A DNA stretch of 64,000 nt from Amycolatopsis iheyensis (GCF_024703995.1 NZ_JAMXQV010000012.1:62001-126000); one strand, 5' to 3'. Shown: positions 41,760-50,411, counted from the stretch's first letter. Numbers and translations: made by a program. The notes: a model not told the origin generated them from the letters alone.

Positions 41760-41860
41760 GGCATCACCCGTGTCTGGAGAGGCATCACCTGTGATTGGAG
41801 GGGCATCGCGCTGATGCCCTCTCAATCACGCGTGATGCCCGTGCAATCACGCTCGATGCC
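41760..41860. repeat. 101-bp dyad of hexamers phased at 21 bp
   Basis: GGCATC starts at 41760, 41781 and 41802, and its complement GATGCC ends at 41818, 41839 and 41860. The array is thus exactly symmetric about 41810 with a strict 21-bp period. Secondary elements (GTGATTG at 41791, CAATCAC ending 41829) obey the same symmetry. It lies 16 bp after the lacI stop. It could fold into a long imperfect hairpin (terminator) or present six half-sites on one face of the helix. Confidence 0.8.
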
Positions 41861-42014
41861 CCTTCGCGCACGGTGACCGCGCCGGGCTTGTCCGAAGTTC
41901 TCGTTTCGGCGTGCGGGTGCCGGGGCATTACTGGCCACCAAGCCGGTTCCCCCGGTACCGCGAACGTCGCAGTGGTGTGGACCATTCGGCCCACCGCCGC
42001 AGAAACGAGGCGTC

Positions 42015-42197
42015 ATGCTCGCCATTCTCGCCGCCGTGCTCTTCGGGCTCGCGCTCCTGATGGAGCTGGCCGGGTTCGGGCTCGGCTCCGTCGTCACCAC
42101 CGGCACCCTCACCACCGCCGGGCTGTTGTGCGTTGCCCTGCACCTGGCGGGTGTCGCCACCGACCGGTCGCGGTTCAGCCGGCGGCGGCGTCGCTAG
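42015..42197 (+). CDS. Small two-helix membrane protein
   Basis: This 60-residue protein has two hydrophobic helices (MLAILAAVLFGLALLMELAG and TTAGLLCVALHLAGVA) and a basic tail (RSRFSRRRRR), so both ends are probably cytoplasmic. ATG 42015 has ACGAGG upstream. The end overlaps the convergent DsbA-like gene by 23 bases. No family name can be given. Confidence 0.6.
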   Translation: MLAILAAVLFGLALLMELAGFGLGSVVTTGTLTTAGLLCVALHLAGVATDRSRFSRRRRR

Positions 42198-42810
42198 CCC
42201 GGCGCAGCACCTGGGTGAACACCTCGGGCGACTGGGCGCCCGCGACGCCGAACCGCGAGTCGAGCACGAAGAACGGGACCCCGGTCGCGCCCAGCGTCCG
42301 GGCCTGTTCGCCGTCCGCCTCGACGTCGGATTCGTAGGCGTCCGACTCGAGCACCGCGCGGGCTTCCGCCGCGTCGAGGCCGGCTTCGGCGGCCAGCTCG
42401 ACCAGCGAGTCGCGGTCGAACAGCGAGCGCTTCTCGGTGAAGTGCGCGCGGTAGAAGCGTTCGACGACCTCGTCGGCCAGCCCGCGCTCCGCGGCCAGGT
42501 GCACCAGGCGGTGGCCGTCGACGGTGTTGCCCATGTGCACGCCCACCAGGTTGTACTCGAGCCCGTCGGCCGCGGCGAGCTCGGCGACGTGGGCGTCCAT
42601 CGCGTCGGCTTCTTCCAGCGTCCGGCCGTACTTCTCGGCCAGCACCTCGCGCACCGGCCGGGACGTCCCGCGCGGGAACGACGGGTCGAGCTGGAACGAG
42701 TGGTGCACGACCTCGACGGCCACCCCGAGCTCGGCCACCGCCCGCTCGAAGCGGCGTTTGCCGAGATAGCACCAGGGACAGACGAGATCGGACCAGATGT
42801 CTACGCGCAC
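42175..42810 (-). CDS. FrnE-like DsbA-family oxidoreductase
   Basis: This 211-residue cytoplasmic thioredoxin-fold protein has the CPWC active site at residues 11-14 (WSDLVCPWCYLGKRR) and the cis-proline region GATGVPFFVLD. FrnE-type proteins act in disulfide or peroxide stress or as polyketide-pathway isomerases. GTG 42810 is exactly six bases after a TAGCTT box on the minus strand, so the mRNA is probably leaderless. Confidence 0.9.
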   Translation of the reverse strand: MRVDIWSDLVCPWCYLGKRRFERAVAELGVAVEVVHHSFQLDPSFPRGTSRPVREVLAEKYGRTLEEADAMDAHVAELAAADGLEYNLVGVHMGNTVDGHRLVHLAAERGLADEVVERFYRAHFTEKRSLFDRDSLVELAAEAGLDAAEARAVLESDAYESDVEADGEQARTLGATGVPFFVLDSRFGVAGAQSPEVFTQVLRRASDAAAG

Positions 42811-42883
42811 GCACCCAAGCTAACCGACCGGGCGCCGCGCACTTCAAGGTAACCGACGCCCACCTGCGCACTAGGGTGGCGCG

Positions 42884-43480
42884 GTGACCGTCTCGACCGA
42901 CGACATCGCCAAGCACGCGGCCCGGCTGCTGTTCGCCGGGACCCGCCTCGACCTCGGCCGGATGGCGGCCGAGCTCGGCATCTCGCGCACCACCTTCTTC
43001 CGCCGCGCCGGCAACCGCGACGACGTCATGGGCGCCGGGCTGCGGCTGCTGTCCGACCGCACCTGGCAGCGGGCGCTCGCGCACTGGCGGGCCGAGCACG
43101 GTGACGCGGTCCGCACGCCCGGCGGCCGGCTGCGCTGCCTCGCGGTCATGGAGGAGTACCGCCGCGAAGTCGCCGACAACGCCGGCCTGCGCAAGCTGAT
43201 CGAGGCGGAGTCGACGGTGGCGCTGCGCGTGCTGACCGACCCGCGCGGCGCGGTCCAGCCCGCCCTGGTCGACGCGCACGTCGAGCTGTTCCGCGAGGAC
43301 GCCGACGCGGCCGGGCTGACCCCGCTGGTCGGCCTGCCGGACCTGGCCTTCGCCGTCGTCCGGCTCGGCGAGTCGTTCCTGTACGCCGACGTCCTGGCCG
43401 CCCGCACCGTGGACCTGACCGTCGCGACGACGTTGCTCGACACCTTGGTCGGCGGCGCCATGGAGCCGTCCGCACGCTGA
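42884..43480 (+). CDS. TetR-type regulator, QsdR-like
   Basis: The 198 residues begin with a TetR HTH (RLDLGRMAAELGISRTTFFRRAGNRDDVM), with Phe-Phe in place of the usual Leu-Tyr, and continue with a helical ligand domain (LRKLIEAESTVALRVLTD). This matches the QsdR group, whose founding member controls a quorum-quenching lactonase in Rhodococcus. GTG 42884 lies exactly six bases after TAGGGT (42872-42877), suggesting leaderless expression. No obvious partner gene is adjacent. Confidence 0.8.
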   Translation: MTVSTDDIAKHAARLLFAGTRLDLGRMAAELGISRTTFFRRAGNRDDVMGAGLRLLSDRTWQRALAHWRAEHGDAVRTPGGRLRCLAVMEEYRREVADNAGLRKLIEAESTVALRVLTDPRGAVQPALVDAHVELFREDADAAGLTPLVGLPDLAFAVVRLGESFLYADVLAARTVDLTVATTLLDTLVGGAMEPSAR

Positions 43481-43675
43481 GCAAGCGCACAGTAAGTCAG
43501 CTGCTCACCCGTTCGGCCGATGTGGAACATTTCGCCGAGGTGTTTCATAAGCGACGGGAAAGCGTTACCCCGCATCCCGCACGCGGCACGTCTCTTCGTT
43601 GCCGTGCAATGGTTTCATCGGTCTGCCCGTCCGTTTCCGGGCCGCTTTCGCCTGCCCGGGGAAAGAGAGCGATCC

Positions 43676-44605
43676 ATGTCCGCACTCACCAGCCCGCCGA
43701 CGTCGTCGTGCTCGGGTGAGGAAATTTCCCGCCGACGCGGCTGGCGCGCCAAGGCCGCCGGCGTCGTCCTGGCCGCCCTGACGCTGACCGCCGGCGTCAC
43801 CGCGCCGGCCCCGGCCGCCGACAACCCGTACGAACGCGGCCCCGACCCGACCAACGCCAGCATCGAGGCCGCTCGCGGCTCCTTCGCGACCAGCACCGCC
43901 ACCGTGTCGCGGCTGGCCGTGTCCGGCTTCGGCGGCGGCACCATCTACTACCCGACGGCCACGACCGCCGGGACGTTCGGCGCGATCGCGATCGCCCCCG
44001 GCTTCACCGCGCTGCAGTCGAGCATCTCCTGGCTGGGCCCGCGGCTGGCGTCACAGGGCTTCGTGATCTTCACGATCGACACGCTGACCACGAGCGACCA
44101 GCCCGACAGCCGGGGCCGGCAGCTGCTCTCCGCCCTGGACTACCTGACCCAGCAGAGCTCGGTGCGCTCGCGCATCGACACGAGCCGGCTCGGCGTCATG
44201 GGGCACTCGATGGGCGGCGGCGGCACCCTGGAAGCGGCGCGCTCGCGGCCGTCGCTGCAGGCCGCGATCCCGTTGACCGCATGGAACCTGACGAAGAACT
44301 GGTCGTCGCTGCGCGTGCCGACCCTGGTCGTGGGCGCGCAGTCGGACACCGTCGCGCCGGTGGCCTCGCACTCGATCCCGTTCTACACGAGCCTGCCGTC
44401 CTCTTTGGACAAGGCGTACCTCGAGCTGCGCGGCGCCAGCCACTTCGCGCCGAACTCGTCGAACACGACGATCGCGAAGTACGCGCTGTCCTGGCTCAAG
44501 CGGTTCGTCGACAACGACACCCGCTACGAGCAGTTCCTCTGCCCGATCCCGAGCACCAGCCTGTCCATTTCGGACTACCGGGGCAACTGCCCGCACACGA
44601 GCTGA
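43676..44605 (+). CDS. Secreted cutinase/polyester hydrolase of the PET-hydrolase family
   Basis: This 309-residue protein has an Arg-rich signal peptide ending about residue 48 (APAPAA then DNPYERGPDPT, the typical mature start). The triad is Ser178 in GHSMGGGG, Asp224 in AQSDTVAP and His256 in ASHFAPN. The substrate-clamping Trp203 is in PLTAWNLTKNW. The C-terminal disulfide pair is Cys289 and Cys305. The oxyanion residue is Phe110 (APGFTALQSS), where many homologues have Tyr. Homologues hydrolyse cutin, polylactide and PET. ATG 43676 has an AGAGAG site. It has its own promoter region of about 195 bases. Confidence 0.92.
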   Translation: MSALTSPPTSSCSGEEISRRRGWRAKAAGVVLAALTLTAGVTAPAPAADNPYERGPDPTNASIEAARGSFATSTATVSRLAVSGFGGGTIYYPTATTAGTFGAIAIAPGFTALQSSISWLGPRLASQGFVIFTIDTLTTSDQPDSRGRQLLSALDYLTQQSSVRSRIDTSRLGVMGHSMGGGGTLEAARSRPSLQAAIPLTAWNLTKNWSSLRVPTLVVGAQSDTVAPVASHSIPFYTSLPSSLDKAYLELRGASHFAPNSSNTTIAKYALSWLKRFVDNDTRYEQFLCPIPSTSLSISDYRGNCPHTS

Positions 44606-44607
44606 GC

Positions 44608-45573
44608 TCACAGCGTGACGGTGACCTTCCCCTTGGCGTGCCCGGCTTCCTGGTACGCGATCGCCGCACGCAGATCGTCGAACGGGTAGCTCCGGTCGAG
44701 CACCGGCGTGAGCTGGCCGCGTTCGCCCAGCGCGGCCAGCTCACCCAGCACGGCCTGCTTGTCCGGGCAGCCCACCGCGTCCGCGAGCACCGCCCGCCGC
44801 CGCACGAGCGGACCGGCGGCCAGTGCGGCGAACGCGTGCCCGGCCGGCTGCAGCCACCGCCCGGCCCTCCCCCCGACCGCCACGAACGTGCCGGCCCGGT
44901 CCAGCACCCGGCGGCAGGCGAAGAGCGAACGCCCCGCGATGTCCAGCACGAAGTCGTAGCGGCGGCCGCTTCGCGTGAAGTCTTCCGCCCGGTAGTCGGT
45001 CACCTCGGCCGCGCCGAGCGAGCGCACGAGGTCGACGTTCCCCGTGCCGCACACCGCGTCGACCCGCGCGCCGAGCGCCTTCGCCAGCTGGACGGCGAAC
45101 GTGCCGACACCGCCGGAAGCGCCGTTGACCAGGACGCGCCGGCCGGCCTCGACCCCGCGCAGGGCGAGCCGCGCGGTGACCGCGGCCATCGGCATCGCCG
45201 CCGCCTGCTCGTGGGTGAAACCGGCCGGCATCGGCGCCAGCAGGTCTTCCCGCACGCAGACGAACTCGGCGTACGCGCCTCGCGGCAGCAGCGCGTAGAC
45301 GTCGTCGCCCGGCGCGAACCGCGCGCCGGCCGTCTCGACCCGGCCGGCCAGGTCGCAGCCGAGGATGCCGACCGGTGGCCGGCGCAGGCCGAAGCCGCCG
45401 GTCATCAGCCGCGCGACGTACGGCTCGCCTCTCATGAAGTGCCAGTCGTACGGGTTGACCGACGTGGCCCGCACCCGCACCAGCACCTCGCCGTCGGCGG
45501 GCACCGGATCGGGAACGCCCTCGAAGGTCAGGCTGTCCGGCGGGCCGTACACGTGCTGGACCAGGGCTTTCAT
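44608..45573 (-). CDS. Zinc-free MDR family NAD(P)-dependent reductase (quinone oxidoreductase-like)
   Basis: This 321-residue protein has the MDR start MKALVQHVYGPPDSLTFEGV, VNPYDWHFMRGE, and nucleotide-binding GASGGVGTFAVQLAKALGA near residue 150. The structural-zinc cysteines are absent, so it is closer to quinone oxidoreductases and enoyl reductases than to alcohol dehydrogenases. ATG 45573 follows GGGAGAC. It is divergent from the TetR gene, with stacked operators between them, so it is probably the repressor's target. Confidence 0.9.
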   Translation of the reverse strand: MKALVQHVYGPPDSLTFEGVPDPVPADGEVLVRVRATSVNPYDWHFMRGEPYVARLMTGGFGLRRPPVGILGCDLAGRVETAGARFAPGDDVYALLPRGAYAEFVCVREDLLAPMPAGFTHEQAAAMPMAAVTARLALRGVEAGRRVLVNGASGGVGTFAVQLAKALGARVDAVCGTGNVDLVRSLGAAEVTDYRAEDFTRSGRRYDFVLDIAGRSLFACRRVLDRAGTFVAVGGRAGRWLQPAGHAFAALAAGPLVRRRAVLADAVGCPDKQAVLGELAALGERGQLTPVLDRSYPFDDLRAAIAYQEAGHAKGKVTVTL

Positions 45574-45588
45574 GGCGTCTCCCAGATT

Positions 45589-45660
45589 CTTACGATGTAA
45601 GTCTTACGTCGTAAGGTACGCCGTACACCGTAAGGCCGTCAACGGGCCTTACCTTGTACG
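45589..45660. promoter_or_regulatory. Stacked TetR operators between the MDR reductase and tetR
   Basis: Two 13-bp palindromes CTTAC-N3-GTAAG lie at 45589-45601 and 45603-45615, centres 14 bp apart. A longer inverted repeat follows, with 15-base arms at 45622-45636 and 45646-45660 matching at 13 of 15 positions. The -10 of tetR (TACGAT, 45657-45662) is at its right edge. Repression of both genes is inferred. Confidence 0.75.
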
Positions 45661-45668
45661 ATCTTGGG

Positions 45669-46322
45669 GTGACGACGGAGGCGCGAATCCCGCTGAGCCG
45701 CGAGCGCGTGCTGCGCGCGGCGGTCGGGCTGGCCGACGAGCACGGCCTGCGCGCGGTGACGATGCGCCGGCTCGCGGAGGAGCTCGGCGCCGAAGCGATG
45801 TCGCTCTACTACCACGTGGCGAAGAAGGAAGACGTGCTCGACGGGATCGTCGAGGTCGTGGCCGAGGAGATCAACGAGGCCGTCGCGCGGGTCGAGGTCT
45901 CCGGTGGCTGGCAGCGGGCGGTCCGGCAGCGGATCCTCACCGCACGCGAGGTGTTCCTGCGGCACCGCTGGGCGCCGGCGTTGTTCGAGGCGCGCTCCTC
46001 GACCAGCCTGGCGGTGCTGCGGCACTACGACACGCTGGTCGGCCTGATGCGCGATGGCGGGTTCTCGCACGACCAGATCCACCACGCGCTGCACGCGCTG
46101 GGCAGCCGCGCGCTGGGCTTCAGCCAGGAGCTGTTCGACCCGGGCTCGGACGCGTCGGCGGAGGTCCCGCCGGAGCTGGCCGCGCAGCTGCCGAACCTGG
46201 TGGGCATGCTGAGCGAGATCGCCCACGACGACCCGGACTCGACGCTGGGCTGGTGCGACGACCAGACGGAGTTCGAATTCGGCCTGGACCTCATTCTCGA
46301 CGGGCTCGACCGGCTGCGCTAA
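45669..46322 (+). CDS. TetR family regulator
   Basis: The 217-residue regulator has the HTH (GLRAVTMRRLAEELGAEAMSLYYHVAKKEDVLDG) and a TetR_C-type ligand domain (residues 80-217). The Leu-Tyr-Tyr-His recognition helix is like that of TetR itself. GTG 45669 is exactly six bases after TACGAT, so it is probably leaderless. It is divergent from the MDR reductase gene. Confidence 0.9.
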   Translation: MTTEARIPLSRERVLRAAVGLADEHGLRAVTMRRLAEELGAEAMSLYYHVAKKEDVLDGIVEVVAEEINEAVARVEVSGGWQRAVRQRILTAREVFLRHRWAPALFEARSSTSLAVLRHYDTLVGLMRDGGFSHDQIHHALHALGSRALGFSQELFDPGSDASAEVPPELAAQLPNLVGMLSEIAHDDPDSTLGWCDDQTEFEFGLDLILDGLDRLR

Positions 46323-46380
46323 CGGCCCTGAGCCGGTCCAGCAGGTGGAACACCGGCCGCGAGCGGGCAAAATCGGCGGT

Positions 46381-47373
46381 GTGTCGCGACCACTGCGGAA
46401 GCTCGGCTTCCTGACCATCGGCCTGTTCGACCCCGCCGACCCGCGGCGCGGGCACGAGTCGACCCTCGGGATCATCGAGCTCGGTGAGCAGCTGGGGTTC
46501 GACAGCGCCTGGGTGCGGCACCGGCACCTGCAGCACGGCATCTCCTCGCCCGTCGCCGTGCTCGCCGCCGCGTCCCAGCGCACCAGCCGGATCGACCTCG
46601 GGACCGCCGTCATCCCGCTCGGCTGGGAGAACCCGCTGCGGCTCGCCGAGGACCTCGCCACCGTCGACCTGCTCTCCGGCGGCCGGCTCAACCCCGGGAT
46701 CAGCGTCGGGCCGCCGATGCGCTTCGACGAGGTCAAGCGCGCCCTCTACCCGGACACGTCCGACGTCGAGGACTTCTCCTACGAGCGCGTGCGGCGGCTG
46801 CTGGGCTTCGTGCGTGGCGAGCCGGCCACCGGCTTCAGCGGGACCGAAGGCTTCGAGGTCTTCTCCGACCGCGTCCAGCCGCAGTCGCCCGGGCTCGGCG
46901 AGCGCCTCTGGTACGGCGGGGCGAGCCTGCGCTCGGCCGAGTGGGCCGGCAAGCACGGGATGAACTTCCTGACCAGCAGCGTCGTCAAGGCCGAAGGCGA
47001 GAGCACCGACTTCGCCGAAATCCAGCTGTCGCACGTCCGGACGTTCCGCGAGCACCACCCCGCCGGCCGCGTCTCCCAGGGGCTGGTCGTCATCCCGACC
47101 GACCGCGCGACACCCGAGCAGCGCGCGAAGTACCAGGCCTACGCCGAAAAACGACTGCCTCGCACGGCGGCGCCCCAGGGCCCGGCGCGGATGTTGTTCT
47201 CGCGTGACTACGTGGGCACGTCGGCCGAGATCGCCGAACAGCTCCACGCGCACGCGGCGTTCCGCGAGATCGACGAGGTGGCTTTCGCCCTGCCGTTCAC
47301 CTTCGAGCACGAAGACTACGTGCAGATCCTCACCGACATCGCGGAACGCCTCGGCCCGCTTCTGGGACGCTGA
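46381..47373 (+). CDS. Luciferase-like (LLM) flavin or F420-dependent oxidoreductase
   Basis: This 330-residue LLM-class protein has the start LGFLTIGLFDPADPRRGHES, GIIELGEQLGFDSAWVRHRH, and RIDLGTAVIPLGWENPLRLA. VDLLSGGRLNPGISVG is the classical family motif near residue 105. Whether it uses FMN or F420 cannot be told. GTG 46381 is seven bases after CAAAAT, so it is probably leaderless. It ends one base from the convergent fasciclin gene. Confidence 0.85.
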   Translation: MSRPLRKLGFLTIGLFDPADPRRGHESTLGIIELGEQLGFDSAWVRHRHLQHGISSPVAVLAAASQRTSRIDLGTAVIPLGWENPLRLAEDLATVDLLSGGRLNPGISVGPPMRFDEVKRALYPDTSDVEDFSYERVRRLLGFVRGEPATGFSGTEGFEVFSDRVQPQSPGLGERLWYGGASLRSAEWAGKHGMNFLTSSVVKAEGESTDFAEIQLSHVRTFREHHPAGRVSQGLVVIPTDRATPEQRAKYQAYAEKRLPRTAAPQGPARMLFSRDYVGTSAEIAEQLHAHAAFREIDEVAFALPFTFEHEDYVQILTDIAERLGPLLGR

Positions 47374-47374
47374 C

Positions 47375-48046
47375 CTACTTGTTGGTGCCCGGGGTCAGCA
47401 CCTTGTCGATCACGAAGACCGTGGCGTTCTTCGTGGGGATGTTGCCGCACAGGATCTTCGCGCCGTTGACGGTCATGTTCTCGCCCGAGCCCTCGATCTT
47501 CAGCGGGCCACCGGCGGTGTTCAGCGAGTCCAGCGTGCCGGCGGACTCGAGACCCTTGGCGTCGTAACGCTTGCCGACGACGTGGTACTGCAGGATCGGC
47601 GCCAGCTCGGCCGGCTTACCCGCCAGCTCGTTGAACTTCGCGTCGCCCAGCGCGGCGAACGCCGGGTCGGCCGGGGCGAACACCGTGATGGCCGGCTGGC
47701 TGTTGAGCGTGTCGACCAGGTTGGTGGCCTTCACCGCCGCGACCAGCTTGGTCAGCAGCGGGTTCGTCGACGCGGCCGAGGCGACCGGCTGCGGGCCCAT
47801 CGAGTCGAGAGAGCCGGGCGCGGAGCCCTGCGGCAGCTGGCTGCACGCGGGCCCGAAGACGTCGGCGTTCGTGGTCATCCCGTCACCGCCGGCGGCGGCG
47901 CTGGACGACGGCGCGGCCATCGACGAGGACGGGGCCATCGAGCTGCTGGAGCTGCCCGAAGAAGCGGTGTCGCTGCCACTGCACGCGGTCAGCGAAAGCG
48001 CGGCGACGGCGGCGACGCCGATTCCGGCGACACGAAGCTTGGTCAC
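47375..48046 (-). CDS. Fasciclin-domain lipoprotein (MPT83/MPT70-like)
   Basis: This 223-residue protein has a lipobox (LSLTAC at about residue 22) and a Ser/Ala/Met-rich spacer. One FAS1 domain follows (residues about 90-223): ITVFAPADPAFAALGDAKF, ILQYHVVGKRY, and VFVIDKVLTPG. MPT83 and MPT70 of M. tuberculosis are SigK-regulated FAS1 proteins; this one sits beside sigK-rskA and has a SigK-like promoter. GTG 48046 follows GGAG by eight bases. Confidence 0.9.
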   Translation of the reverse strand: MTKLRVAGIGVAAVAALSLTACSGSDTASSGSSSSSMAPSSSMAAPSSSAAAGGDGMTTNADVFGPACSQLPQGSAPGSLDSMGPQPVASAASTNPLLTKLVAAVKATNLVDTLNSQPAITVFAPADPAFAALGDAKFNELAGKPAELAPILQYHVVGKRYDAKGLESAGTLDSLNTAGGPLKIEGSGENMTVNGAKILCGNIPTKNATVFVIDKVLTPGTNK

Positions 48047-48090
48047 GAAAATCACTCCAAAAAAGCGGCTTTGAACTTCTTCTTGACGGT

Positions 48091-48119
48091 CATTCGAGGC
48101 TGCCCCGGAAACGGATTGG
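48091..48119 (-). promoter_or_regulatory. SigK-like promoter of the fasciclin gene
   Basis: On the minus strand, CCAATCC (48119-48113), a 16-base spacer and CGAATG (48096-48091) resemble the reported mycobacterial SigK consensus of CCATCC and CGAAT. It lies 45-73 bases upstream of the start codon. Confidence 0.55.
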
Positions 48120-48140
48120 CACCCGATCGAGTGATCCAGG

Positions 48141-49700
48141 TCACTGGGCCGTGAAATTGATGCTGTGCCATCCGGTGGCGCCGTCGGGAACGGTTCCCGC
48201 GCGCTCGTCGGTCTGCGTGTACCCGCTTTTGTCGGTCGCGCGGCAGACGACCTGGTGGCCGCCCGGCGTGGCGTCGAACTCGACCCACCACATGCGCCAC
48301 GTGTCGAGGTTGACTTGCCGGGACAGCATGGCTTCACGCCACTCGCCGTTGTCGACACGCACTTCGACCCGCTCGATCCCGGTGTGCTGCGCCCACGCGA
48401 TCCCGGCGACGCGTACCTTCCCCGAAGGAACGGTTTCGAAACCCCTCGGCGTGTCGATTCTCGATTCCGTCTTGATCGGCGCTTCACGACCCCAGCCGCG
48501 TTTCAGCCAATACGCCTGACGTGCCTGCCAGGTCGTCACCTCGAGCTCGGTCACCCATTTCGTCGCCGACACGTAGCCGTACAACCCGGGAATCACCAGG
48601 CGGGCCGGAAAACCGTGCTCGATCGGCAGGGGTTCGCCGTTCATCCCGATGGCCAGCATGGCGCCGCGGCCGCGGTCCATCGCCGCGGCGACCGGGCTGC
48701 CGGACGTCCAGCCGTCGACGCTGGTCGAGTAGAGCTGCTCCGCGCCGGGGCGGACACCGGCCTCGTCAAGCAGGTCCGCGAGGTCGACGCCGATGAAGTT
48801 CGCCGTCGAGACGTAGGTGCCGCCGACCTCGTTGGACACGCACGTCATCGTGATGGTGCGCTCGACCAGCGGCCGGTTGCGGATATCGCCGTAGCCGTAG
48901 CGGATTTCGCGGTCGACCATGCCGTGCAGCCGCAGGCTCCAGTCCTCGGTCCGCACCTGCGGGACGGACAACGCGGTGTCCACGCGGTAGAAGTCGGCGT
49001 TGCGCGTGACGAACGCCGGCGTGCCGAGCTTCGCGAAGTCGGCGTCGGCCGGGATCACCGGCGCGGTCCGGACCGGGACCAGCCGCCCGACCGCGGCCCG
49101 CGACGACGCCGCGTCCCGGCTGCCGGCGACCAGCTGCCCACCGGCGCCGGCCAGCCCGGCGCCGACGACCACGCCCGCCCCGGCCAGCAGCACCGTCCGG
49201 CGCGAGGTCCCGGCCGCGACCGCCGGCGCGGCTTCCCGCCGGGCCAGCCGGTGCAGGAAGCCGAACACCGCGACCCCGGCGACCAGGCTCGCCAGCGGGG
49301 CGAGCAGGGCGAGCGCGTCGAGGTCGGGCCGCGCGTACACCGCGACCAGGCCGACCAGGCCGAACCCGGTGACCACGACGAGCCCCGGCCACGGCGTGCG
49401 GCGTGAAAGGAGTCCCGCCACCGCCGCCACGGCCACCATGACCACGGCCATCCCGGACAGCAGCACGAGCTTGTCGTACGTGCCGAAGGTGCGGACCGCG
49501 AAGTCCTTGAGCTCCACCGGGGTCAGGTCGATGGCGCCGTTGCCGACCGCGAGGTACGGCGACGCGTTGACGCCGACGAACCCGGCGACCAGGTGCCCCG
49601 CCGCGAGGGCCGCCGCGAGCGCGAGGACGCCCAGCGCCGCGGCCACCCACCGGCGGAGCCGGGAGTCCGTCGCCGCGGGTTCGGCCGTTGAGGTGCTCAT
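48141..49700 (-). CDS. Membrane-anchored molybdopterin oxidoreductase (sulfite oxidase/MsrP family)
   Basis: The 519 residues begin with about five membrane segments (near 18-42, 78-100, 106-126, 131-151 and 168-190). A sulfite-oxidase-type molybdopterin domain follows on the outer side, with Mo-ligand cysteine in TITMTCVSNEVGGT near residue 287. A Mo-co dimerisation domain follows (VRVAGIAWAQHTGIERVEV). The family includes MsrP (YedY), which repairs methionine sulfoxide outside the cell. The ATG 49700 start is 15 bases after rskA, so it belongs to the sigK operon. Confidence 0.92.
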   Translation of the reverse strand: MSTSTAEPAATDSRLRRWVAAALGVLALAAALAAGHLVAGFVGVNASPYLAVGNGAIDLTPVELKDFAVRTFGTYDKLVLLSGMAVVMVAVAAVAGLLSRRTPWPGLVVVTGFGLVGLVAVYARPDLDALALLAPLASLVAGVAVFGFLHRLARREAAPAVAAGTSRRTVLLAGAGVVVGAGLAGAGGQLVAGSRDAASSRAAVGRLVPVRTAPVIPADADFAKLGTPAFVTRNADFYRVDTALSVPQVRTEDWSLRLHGMVDREIRYGYGDIRNRPLVERTITMTCVSNEVGGTYVSTANFIGVDLADLLDEAGVRPGAEQLYSTSVDGWTSGSPVAAAMDRGRGAMLAIGMNGEPLPIEHGFPARLVIPGLYGYVSATKWVTELEVTTWQARQAYWLKRGWGREAPIKTESRIDTPRGFETVPSGKVRVAGIAWAQHTGIERVEVRVDNGEWREAMLSRQVNLDTWRMWWVEFDATPGGHQVVCRATDKSGYTQTDERAGTVPDGATGWHSINFTAQ

Positions 49701-49715
49701 CGCAGTCCTGTCTTC

Positions 49716-50411
49716 TCACGTAAGCGAAATCCGGCTGACCGCCGGCGTGGTCGGGCCGGCCGAGCCACCCGCGGGCTCGACGGTGATCCCGATCCGGTCG
49801 GTGCCCGGCGGGAGGTCGGCCAGCATAGGCCGCATCTGCCCGGGCGCCTCCGGCTGCATCAGCCCGGCCGAGTGCGCGCCGTCCGGGCCGATCAGCCACA
49901 CCTGGTAGGCGTGCGCCGCGTCGAGGGCGGGCAGGCCGGACGCGAGCAGGACGGCCTGGTTGCGGCTGCGGGACACCACGAGCGTCGCGGTGCCCTGGCC
50001 GACCCCCTGGACCGCCGACGCGTCCGGCGCGGAGAGCACCGAGTCGACCGGCCGCGCCACGGTGGTGCTCGTCTGCACGCCGACCGCGACCGCGAGCACG
50101 GCCGCCGCGGCCGCTCCGAAGAGCGCCGTGCGCAGCTGCCACGTCTTGGCGCGGCTCAGCTTGCGGGCCACGGGCACCTTCGGCGGCAGCTGACGGGTGC
50201 GGGCGACATCGGCGAGCACCAGCAGCCGCAGCTCCGGCGGCGGCGGCACGGTGTCGGCCGCGCCCAGCCGGGCCCCGGTCGCCCGCAGCTCGGCCACCTC
50301 CTGGCGGCACGCGGCGCACTCCCCGAGGTGCCGTTCGAACCCGGCACGCTCCACATCGGACACCGCGTCCAGTGCGTAGGCCCCGGTCAGCGTGTGCAGC
50401 TCGGCGGTCAT
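49716..50411 (-). CDS. rskA: Anti-sigma K factor, RskA-like
   Basis: This 231-residue protein has a zinc-binding anti-sigma motif at the N-terminus (HLGECAACRQEV, near residues 28-39), one membrane segment (LFGAAAAAVLAVAVGV, about 98-115) and an extracellular RskA domain (AHAYQVWLIGPDGAHSAGLM). It sequesters the sigma factor and releases it after proteolysis, probably in response to extracytoplasmic redox stress. ATG 50411 overlaps the sigK stop by four bases. Confidence 0.92.
   Translation of the reverse strand: MTAELHTLTGAYALDAVSDVERAGFERHLGECAACRQEVAELRATGARLGAADTVPPPPELRLLVLADVARTRQLPPKVPVARKLSRAKTWQLRTALFGAAAAAVLAVAVGVQTSTTVARPVDSVLSAPDASAVQGVGQGTATLVVSRSRNQAVLLASGLPALDAAHAYQVWLIGPDGAHSAGLMQPEAPGQMRPMLADLPPGTDRIGITVEPAGGSAGPTTPAVSRISLT

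Noticed and set aside
41760..41860. CRISPR array
   Set aside because: Units are about 21 bp without spacers of distinct sequence, the array is palindromic rather than direct throughout, and no cas gene is present.
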